From assembly GCA_945861235.1 (NCBI GenBank), contig CAMATV010000262.1:1-5225 (forward strand): DNA of 5,225 bases, read 5' to 3'. Source of the DNA: Opitutus sp. GAS368. Its GTDB lineage: Bacteria; Verrucomicrobiota; Verrucomicrobiia; Opitutales; Opitutaceae. Below the pieces are notes generated by a model. It saw nothing but the letters and a program-made list of their open reading frames with translations. It made no database searches and was not told where the DNA came from. Positions within the stretch are counted from its first letter, which is position 1. Every line of letters begins with the position of its first letter. Made by a program: the position numbers and the translations under genes. Of this stretch, positions 1-5,225 are shown piece after piece.

Positions 1-640
1 CGAGGGTTTGTTTACCGGCGGCGTCGGTGACGTCGGCGACGACACCCTGCTGCGCGCGTTGCAGAGCACGGACGTAGGCGACGACCGCCCAGCGATCCTC
101 CGGGGCCAGTTTGTCGGCGTAGGACTGCATGTTTTTGTTGGGTGAACCAACGGTGATCGTGTTATAAATTTCACCTTCGGGCATCTTCCGGAGCCGATCG
201 TCATGGAAGGTGGGCGTTGCACCCATCCCATATTGTTTCGTGATGCCGGCACCATCACCCACGGCACTATGGCAGGGCGCACAATAAATCTCGTAACGAT
301 CCTTGCCGCGTTGGAGGAACGTGAGGTCAACCGGGACTGAAAGTGCGGCGGGGAATCCGCGGGCAAAGGTGCCGGTTGCATCCTTACCCCGATTGAGGTG
401 GTCGTCTTCCCGCAGCATCCCGCGCATGACCGCGTGCTCGACTGGCGGACGATCGGCGCGTCCGTCGGCGAAAAAGTCCGAGGCACCCTGCGCCCGAGGT
501 TTCGGCTGAATTTTCATACCCGGAAAGGCCCATTCCGGAAATACTTCGATCGGGGGCGAAGTGAACTTCGTGCCCCGGAATCCAAAAATGGACACAATGA
601 GCACGCCGACGAATGCGGTGACGAGGTAGACGTTGCGCAT
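1..640 (-). CDS. actE: Alternative complex III monohaem cytochrome c subunit ActE (3' end outside window)
   Basis: ActE is the monohaem cytochrome c of ACIII; it helps pass electrons from the complex to the terminal oxidase or a soluble carrier outside the cytoplasmic membrane. Reading from the ATG at 640, 213 codons are open to the left edge with no stop. A hydrophobic segment (about residues 5-21) serves as signal or membrane anchor. A conserved ActE region follows: PEWAFPGMKIQPKP at 35-48 and DFFADGRADRPPVE at 55-68. The haem c site is CAPCH at 120-124, with ligand His124. Met171 in NKNMQSYADKL is the probable sixth ligand. The final cytochrome helix is EDRWAVVAYVRALQ at 181-194. Because that helix is complete, only a short tail is probably missing. 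No cysteine occurs near the end of the signal, so no lipobox is seen. The GAGG site and the 3-base gap to actD support the start. An unrelated class I cytochrome c is unlikely given the position and motifs. Confidence 0.94.
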   Translation of the reverse strand, partial: MRNVYLVTAFVGVLIVSIFGFRGTKFTSPPIEVFPEWAFPGMKIQPKPRAQGASDFFADGRADRPPVEHAVMRGMLREDDHLNRGKDATGTFARGFPAALSVPVDLTFLQRGKDRYEIYCAPCHSAVGDGAGITKQYGMGATPTFHDDRLRKMPEGEIYNTITVGSPNKNMQSYADKLAPEDRWAVVAYVRALQRAQQGVVADVTDAAGKQTL

Positions 641-643
641 GGC

Positions 644-1177
644 TCAGGCCTCGAGTTCGGAGATGTTTTTCCCGCCGGCTTTTTCAAGCAGGGCCTTGGT
701 GTTGGCGAAATTGAAGCGCGGATCGCGCGTCTCAATGACGATAAAAAACTGATCATCCATGCCGCGGCGGATGTGCTCGTATTTCAGCACCGCGTGATAG
801 TGCATGGGCAGGCCGTTGAGGAACAACATGCCGCCGATGGTCGCAAACGCGGTGAAGAGAATTGTGAGCTCATAGCTCACGGGAAAAGCAAACATGGGAC
901 TGAAAAGAGGTTTGCCGCCGACGATGAGCTGATAGTCCACCGCGCCCGTCCACCAGATCATCGACATACCGGTACAAAAACCGATGATACCGCCCGCGAG
1001 CGAAATGCGCGGAACGATGGAACGTGGGAGGCCCATCGCCTTGTCGAGTCCATGCACGGGGAACGGCGTAATGCAGTCCCAGTTACGGTAACCGGCATCG
1101 CGCACTTTTTCCGCCGCATGATAGAGATCAGGCGTGGTATCGAAGGTGGCAATCAAGCCGTAGGATGGTGCAGCCAT
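644..1177 (-). CDS. actD: Alternative complex III membrane subunit ActD (DUF3341)
   Basis: ActD is a small ACIII subunit with a cytoplasmic domain and a helical hairpin in the membrane. Its role is thought to be structural or linked to proton movement and is not firmly known. The 177-residue product begins MAAPSYGLIATFDT, the typical start of DUF3341 proteins. It has the family's VRDAGYRNWD and PFPVHGLDKAMGL stretches at residues 25-50. Two membrane helices lie at about 58-78 and 98-120. A conserved C-terminal region (DDQFFIVIETRDPRF, 141-155) follows. The start at 1177 is chosen by family match. It lies 11 bases after the actC stop, and no clear Shine-Dalgarno sequence precedes it, so initiation may depend on ribosomes finishing actC. 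The TGA stop is 3 bases before actE. Length and motifs indicate an intact gene. Confidence 0.95.
   Translation of the reverse strand: MAAPSYGLIATFDTTPDLYHAAEKVRDAGYRNWDCITPFPVHGLDKAMGLPRSIVPRISLAGGIIGFCTGMSMIWWTGAVDYQLIVGGKPLFSPMFAFPVSYELTILFTAFATIGGMLFLNGLPMHYHAVLKYEHIRRGMDDQFFIVIETRDPRFNFANTKALLEKAGGKNISELEA
649..652 (-). promoter_or_regulatory. Shine-Dalgarno site for actE inside the end of actD
   Basis: On the coding strand a GAGG motif lies 8 bases before the ATG at 640, within the last codons of actD (the SELEA C-terminus). It is weaker than the actC site but correctly spaced. It supports the actE start at 640, and with the 3-base actD/actE gap it suggests coupled translation. Confidence 0.65.
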
Positions 1178-1188
1178 GGGCGTGAAAC

Positions 1189-2619
1189 TTAGTGGTGAGC
1201 GCCGCCGCCATGCACATCGGCCTGCGGCGTGACCGCCTTGAGCTCTGCCATCGGCATGATGGGGAGGAAGCGGATAAAGAGGAGGAACAGCACCGAGAAG
1301 ACGCCGAAGGTGCCGAAAAAGGTGAAGATTTCCACGATGCTCGGAGAATAGTAGCCCCAGCTCGACGGCAGGAAGTCACGGGCAAGGGAGGTCACGATGA
1401 TCACGAAGCGCTCGAACCACATGCCGACGTTGACGAAGATTGAGAGAATCCAGACGAAGGACGTGTTATTGCGCACGGCCTTGAACCAGAAGAACTGCGG
1501 CGTGATGACATTGCACGAAATCATGATCCAGTAAGCCCACGCGTAGTGGCCGAAGGCACGGTTGATAAAGGCGAAGCCCTCATACGGATTCGCGCTGTAC
1601 CACGCGATAAAGAACTCCATCGCGTAGGCGTAGCCGACGATCGTGCCGGTCGCCAAGGTGATCTTGCACATGCAGTCGATGTGATACTGCGTAATGAGAT
1701 CCTCCAACTTGTAGACGGCGCGCAGCGGAAGCATCAGCGTGAGCACCATCCCGAAACCGGAGAAAATAGCACCCGCGACGAAATACGGCGGGAAGATGGT
1801 CGTGTGCCAGCCAGGGAGCAGCGAGACCGCGAAGTCGAACGAGACGATCGTATGCACCGAAAGAACGAGGGGAGTCGAAATGCCGGCGAGGATCAAATAA
1901 GCCATCTCGTAGTTGCTCCAGTGGCGGTTCGAACCGCGCCATCCGAGAGCGAAGAATCCGTAAAGAGCCGAGCGGAGATTGTTGCCGGAGGAGTAGAACC
2001 GGTCGCGAAGCACGGCGAGGTCGGGCAACAGACCGACATACCAGAACAACACCGAGACCGTGCCGTAGGTCGAGACAGCGAACACGTCCCACTCAAGGGG
2101 CGAGCGGAAGTTCTGCCAGATGATGTTCGAGTTGGGGATCGGGAACAGGTACCACGCATACCAAACGCGGCCGACGTGAAAGACCGGGAAGATCGCGGCG
2201 CAAACCACGGCGAAGATCGTCATGGCCTCGGCAGCGCGATTGATCGAGGTGCGCCATTTCTGCCGCAGCAGGCACAAGATGGCGGAGATTAAGGTACCGG
2301 CGTGGCCGATACCGATCCAGAAGACGAAGTTGACGATGTCCCAAGCCCAATTGACGGGATTGGCGTGGCCCCAGACGCCGACACCGGTGGCGATCAGGTA
2401 AGCGATTCCCGCGACGGTGAAGGACGCGACGAAGCACGCGAGGGCGAAGCAGACCCACCACCAGGTGGGCGTTTTACCTTCGATGATACCGCAGATTTTT
2501 TCCGTAATCCAAGAAAAGCTCCGGTTATTGGAAATGAGGATCGCACGGGGGAGCAACGCAGGTTTGACCTCCTGCAAGATCGCGGGGGCCGCAGTGTCGG
2601 CGTGGTTGGCGTGGGCCAT
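1189..2619 (-). CDS. actC: Alternative complex III quinol-oxidising membrane subunit ActC (NrfD/PsrC family)
   Basis: ActC is the large integral membrane subunit of ACIII and holds the quinol-oxidation site next to ActB. The 476-residue protein has the family's usual length and about ten hydrophobic helices, roughly at residues 53-78, 94-117, 131-149, 179-199, 236-259, 274-297, 317-340, 358-380, 387-411 and 428-454. Polar residues within conserved helices are candidates for quinol binding and proton transfer: His148 (PVFHVGRVW), Asp178 (EWDVFAVSTYG), and His256 and Asp262 (SVHTIVSFDFA). The N-terminal segment up to a WITEKI motif matches the soluble lead-in typical of ActC. The start at 2619 is supported by GGAGGA 8 bases upstream and by the TAATG junction with actB. 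Both termini contain histidines (MAHANHAD at the start, GGGAHH at the end). NrfD-family subunits of other complexes are the alternative, but the actB and actD neighbours settle ACIII. The gene looks intact. Confidence 0.97.
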   Translation of the reverse strand: MAHANHADTAAPAILQEVKPALLPRAILISNNRSFSWITEKICGIIEGKTPTWWWVCFALACFVASFTVAGIAYLIATGVGVWGHANPVNWAWDIVNFVFWIGIGHAGTLISAILCLLRQKWRTSINRAAEAMTIFAVVCAAIFPVFHVGRVWYAWYLFPIPNSNIIWQNFRSPLEWDVFAVSTYGTVSVLFWYVGLLPDLAVLRDRFYSSGNNLRSALYGFFALGWRGSNRHWSNYEMAYLILAGISTPLVLSVHTIVSFDFAVSLLPGWHTTIFPPYFVAGAIFSGFGMVLTLMLPLRAVYKLEDLITQYHIDCMCKITLATGTIVGYAYAMEFFIAWYSANPYEGFAFINRAFGHYAWAYWIMISCNVITPQFFWFKAVRNNTSFVWILSIFVNVGMWFERFVIIVTSLARDFLPSSWGYYSPSIVEIFTFFGTFGVFSVLFLLFIRFLPIMPMAELKAVTPQADVHGGGAHH

Positions 2620-5225
2620 TAGCTAAGTCCTCCGAACGTTTTCCCGGCGTCGATCACGCTGAGTTTTTTCTCCGTCTTCGGAGCCGCGGGCGCGTGGCTG
2701 TCGTGGCCATGCCCACCGTGACCGTGATCGGAGGGAGGGTGATTCTTATTGTTATATTCGACGCGACTGAGCGGCAGCGCTTGGTAATCGGGCATCTTCG
2801 GATTCGGATTGCGGAGCTTGCCGAGATACGTGGTGCGGGGGCGAATATTGAGATAACCGAGCAGCGAATAGTCCTGCTCCAAGGCCTTCGCCCGGGAAAC
2901 CTTGCTGGTCGGATCGTCAATATTGCCAAATTCGATGGCTTCGACTGGGCACACCTGTTGGCACGCAGTTTTGATCGTACCGTCGGGGACGACGACGTCA
3001 CCGGGCCTGCCGGCCTGGGCCATGGCGACCTTGTGCTGGATCTTCCCATTCTGGATACGTTGGACGCAATAGGTGCATTTCTCCATCACGCCGCGCATGC
3101 GGACGGTGACTTCGGGATTCTTCACCATCTTGACCAACTCCGGCATACCCTTCGGTCCGAGTTGACCGAGGTAAAGGCTGTCGAGTTGGCGCAGATTGAA
3201 GTCGAAGAAATTAAAACGGCGAACCTTATAGGGGCAATTGTTCGCGCAGTAACGCGTGCCGATGCAACGGTTGTAAGCCATCGTATTGAGGCCTTCTTCG
3301 TCGTGCACGGTGGCATTGACGGGGCAGACGACTTCGCACGGTGCGAGTTCGCACTGCGCACAGGCGACCGGCTGGAGGGAGACTTGCGGATCCTCGGGGA
3401 TCTCGCGATTGCCTTCACCACCGAAGGCCCCGCCTTCGGCCTTGCCGTCGGAATAGTAGCGGTCGAGACGAATCCAATGCATCTCACGGCCCCGCATCAC
3501 TTGGTCCTTGCCCACGATCGGAATGTTATTCTCGGCCTGACACGCCACAACACAGGCGTTGCAACCGATGCAGGTGTTGAGATCGATCGACATGCCCCAC
3601 TGGTGCTGCCCGTCGAACTTCGGCGTCGTATACATCGAGCCGCCGCGGGGGATTTCCTTGGCGCGGGTTTGGGCCTGCTTAGCGCGATCCTCGCGGGAGA
3701 GCTTGTTGTCGTTCGCCGGGGTATTTTGCGCGCCGTAGATCGCGGGCGAGTGCGACTCCATGCCGATATCGTCAACGTAGCCGGGATTCTTCTTATACTC
3801 GTCGAAATTGGCCTCGCGAATGATATCGCGGCCTTCCATCGACCAGTGTTCCTGGGTATTGGCGAGGAGGAGTCGCGTGCCGGTGTCGGCGAGCGTGCCA
3901 CCCGTGGCGACGTCTTGGTTCGCGACCGTGCGGATCGGGTAGGCGTTGAAACCAGCGCCTTTGCCCACGTGGCCGGTTGCGATGCGGCCGTAGCCAAGCG
4001 GCACGACCACCGTATAGTTGGAGAGACCTGGCTGGATGTGCAGCGGGCCCTTGATCTTGCGACCGCCCACGGTGAGTTCGTAGACGCGACCGTTTTCCTT
4101 GCCGATCGTAAATTCGTTTTCCTCCACGCGCGCGATCTGGAGTGCTGAGCCTTGAGGGGCGATCCCGAGTTCCTTGCCGAGCTTCGGGCTCACCAGAATG
4201 GCATTGTCCCACGAGATCTTCGTAATCGGATCCGGGCACTCTTGGAGCCAGCCGTTATTATTGAAACGACCGTCATCCATTTTGTGGTCGGTCACGAAGC
4301 GGACTTCGAGGTTCTTCAGTGAGAACGCCTCGAGCTTCTTCGGTTCATCACGGAACAAGACCTGGGCACCGCGCTGATCAAACGAAACCGATACTTTCTT
4401 GAACGCCGAGCCTTCGAGGAGTCCATCGTGAAGGAAACGGCGCATCGCCTTTTCGGCATCGCCGCCCGCCAGCGCCGCAATCGTCTCGCTCACCAGCGCG
4501 TAACCATCCGCATTGGCTTCGCCCGCGATCCGGGCGAGGACTTCCAGTTGGGTGATCCCACCGAAGAGCGGCAAAATCATCGGCTGCACCGGCACCACGG
4601 TGCCGTCGGCGGTGCGAGCGTCGCCCCACGACTCAAGGTAGTGGGCGGAGGCCAAGGTCGTGCCGGCGAGTGCGGACGTTTCGTCGGCCGCGTAGCCCAG
4701 CCGAATCACATCTGCAACCGAAGCCTGCAACTTAGCCCAGTCGAGATCGACCGGAGCGTTGTAAACCGGGTTGCCCCCGAGAATCACCAGCGTCTTGACC
4801 GCACCGGCTTTGATCGCACCGGCGAGGTCGGAAAGGGTAGCGGCGGACGATGCTTCGACGGCCACGAAATCAATCGTCTTTCCGATATTGCCGAGCAGCG
4901 CGTTGATCGCGTAGGCGATGGCGTGGACCTGCGGCGGGAGATGCGCGCCGGCGACCACGAGAGACTCACCCTTGTGGTCGACCAGATCTTGAGCGCATTC
5001 ATCGACCCACTTCTGACTGACGAAGGCTTCGAGTCCCTCCGTGAGGGGCTTGAGAATGTCGGTACCGAGGGCCTTGCCCCCGATCGCTGCGGCCAAGGCC
5101 AACATGTGGCTCGTCGCGAGGCGCAGTCGGTGGTCGGCCATGCTGCCGGTGAGCGTAAACGCACTCTCCGCCACATAGAGGCGGTTCATCGGGTCAGTCG
5201 CTTTCGTGACGCGACGGCCCTTTGC
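2619..5225 (-). CDS. actB: Alternative complex III iron-sulfur / molybdopterin-like subunit ActB (5' end outside window)
   Basis: ActB carries the iron-sulfur clusters that take electrons from quinol oxidation towards the c-haems of ACIII; family members sit on the periplasmic face. The frame is open through the right edge: 12 codons precede the Met at 5189, which lies inside conserved sequence (DPMNRLYVAES), so it is not the start. About 150-250 N-terminal residues, including any Tat signal, are probably missing. Numbering from that Met, residues 1 to about 450 resemble the catalytic and dinucleotide-binding folds of molybdopterin oxidoreductases (LVILGGNPVYNAP at 135-147). In ACIII this domain is known to lack the cofactor. 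Residues about 533-760 are ferredoxin-like: C540/543/546/550, C610/613/618/622, C642/648/652 with Thr645 in place of a Cys, and C705/708/743/747. Fifteen cysteines fit three [4Fe-4S] and one [3Fe-4S] cluster. A His-rich tail follows. A lone PsrB/NrfC-type subunit is excluded by the fusion. The stop codon overlaps the actC start by one base. Confidence 0.96.
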   Translation of the reverse strand, partial: AKGRRVTKATDPMNRLYVAESAFTLTGSMADHRLRLATSHMLALAAAIGGKALGTDILKPLTEGLEAFVSQKWVDECAQDLVDHKGESLVVAGAHLPPQVHAIAYAINALLGNIGKTIDFVAVEASSAATLSDLAGAIKAGAVKTLVILGGNPVYNAPVDLDWAKLQASVADVIRLGYAADETSALAGTTLASAHYLESWGDARTADGTVVPVQPMILPLFGGITQLEVLARIAGEANADGYALVSETIAALAGGDAEKAMRRFLHDGLLEGSAFKKVSVSFDQRGAQVLFRDEPKKLEAFSLKNLEVRFVTDHKMDDGRFNNNGWLQECPDPITKISWDNAILVSPKLGKELGIAPQGSALQIARVEENEFTIGKENGRVYELTVGGRKIKGPLHIQPGLSNYTVVVPLGYGRIATGHVGKGAGFNAYPIRTVANQDVATGGTLADTGTRLLLANTQEHWSMEGRDIIREANFDEYKKNPGYVDDIGMESHSPAIYGAQNTPANDNKLSREDRAKQAQTRAKEIPRGGSMYTTPKFDGQHQWGMSIDLNTCIGCNACVVACQAENNIPIVGKDQVMRGREMHWIRLDRYYSDGKAEGGAFGGEGNREIPEDPQVSLQPVACAQCELAPCEVVCPVNATVHDEEGLNTMAYNRCIGTRYCANNCPYKVRRFNFFDFNLRQLDSLYLGQLGPKGMPELVKMVKNPEVTVRMRGVMEKCTYCVQRIQNGKIQHKVAMAQAGRPGDVVVPDGTIKTACQQVCPVEAIEFGNIDDPTSKVSRAKALEQDYSLLGYLNIRPRTTYLGKLRNPNPKMPDYQALPLSRVEYNNKNHPPSDHGHGGHGHDSHAPAAPKTEKKLSVIDAGKTFGGLS
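2628..2633 (-). promoter_or_regulatory. Strong Shine-Dalgarno site for actC inside the end of actB
   Basis: On the coding strand the motif is GGAGGA, 8 bases before the ATG at 2619. It is formed by the Gly-Gly codons near the ActB C-terminus (GGLS-stop). The actB stop and actC start overlap as TAATG. Together these support the chosen actC start and suggest translational coupling between the two genes. Confidence 0.85.
2694..2726 (-). other. Histidine-rich segment near the ActB C-terminus
   Basis: Five histidines alternate with glycine and aspartate in the segment HGHGGHGHDSH. It corresponds to residues 822-832 counted from the Met at 5189 and lies about 25 residues before the stop. It follows the end of the ferredoxin-like domain and precedes an Ala/Pro/Lys linker (APAAPKTEKK). 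The composition suggests a flexible tail able to bind a divalent metal. That is inference, because no known ACIII function has been assigned to such a tail. Confidence 0.6.

Noticed and set aside
1178..1188. Search for a promoter, terminator or small RNA in the gaps between genes.
   Set aside because: The only gaps are 11 and 3 bases long, too short to hold such elements, and no terminator-like stem with a T-run was seen at a gene end.
398..1192. Plus-strand open frame (264 codons) spanning the actD/actE junction.
   Set aside because: It is antisense to two confidently identified genes, has a charged low-information composition and no recognisable motif.
1546..2292. Plus-strand open frame (248 codons) opposite actC.
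   Set aside because: The translation is rich in Arg, Asp, Glu and His, the expected mirror of membrane-helix codons. It has no family resemblance and is fully antisense to actC.
2617..2621. The actB/actC overlap as a possible frameshift or sequencing error.
   Set aside because: Both proteins have complete, family-typical ends at this point, and a strong ribosome site serves actC. TAATG overlaps are ordinary in coupled operons.
2694..4148. Long plus-strand open frame (484 codons) opposite actB.
   Set aside because: It lies wholly antisense to conserved ActB sequence, its translation shows no recognisable domain, and it is a usual by-product of GC-rich codon bias on the other strand.
2619..5189. 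Taking the Met at 5189 as the true start of actB.
   Set aside because: The frame stays open to the right edge, and the Met lies within a conserved internal ActB stretch (DPMNRLYVAES). The gene is therefore cut by the window, not started there.
2619..5225. Reading actB as a catalytic molybdenum oxidoreductase such as a polysulfide, tetrathionate or formate enzyme.
   Set aside because: The fusion of the molybdopterin-like and ferredoxin-like domains, followed by actC, a DUF3341 gene and a monohaem cytochrome, is the ACIII arrangement. In this family the domain carries no molybdenum cofactor.

Overview
The window is one continuous minus-strand stretch of a respiratory operon. It encodes alternative complex III (ACIII), a quinol-oxidising membrane complex that replaces cytochrome bc1 in many bacteria. 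Transcription runs from the right edge to the left edge in the order actB (5' end cut off), actC, actD, actE (3' end cut off). The genes are packed tightly: actB/actC overlap by one base (TAATG), actC/actD are 11 bases apart, and actD/actE are 3 bases apart. Only 14 bases are non-coding, so no promoter, terminator, RNA gene, mobile element or CRISPR array lies between genes.

Right part (2619-5225): ActB, a fusion of a molybdopterin-oxidoreductase-like domain and a ferredoxin-like domain with 15 of the 16 usual cluster cysteines. Middle (1189-2619): ActC, an NrfD/PsrC-type membrane protein with about ten helices and the likely quinol site. Then (644-1177) ActD, a DUF3341 protein with two membrane helices. 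Left end (1-640): ActE, a monohaem cytochrome c with a CAPCH haem site, open through the left edge.

From known ACIII biology, quinol is oxidised at the ActC/ActB interface. Electrons pass through the ActB iron-sulfur clusters and the c-haems of ActA and ActE to a terminal oxidase or soluble carrier. In the usual gene order, the pentahaem actA should lie just beyond the right edge, and actF, often followed by cytochrome oxidase genes, beyond the left edge.

Organism: ACIII occurs in Verrucomicrobiota, Bacteroidota, Planctomycetota, Chloroflexota, Acidobacteriota and some others. The fairly GC-rich coding and the style of the proteins suggest a Verrucomicrobiota (Opitutales-like) bacterium, but this is a weak impression and not a demonstrated assignment. 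I see no undescribed system here. It is a conventional, intact-looking core metabolic operon with a few details worth a second look.
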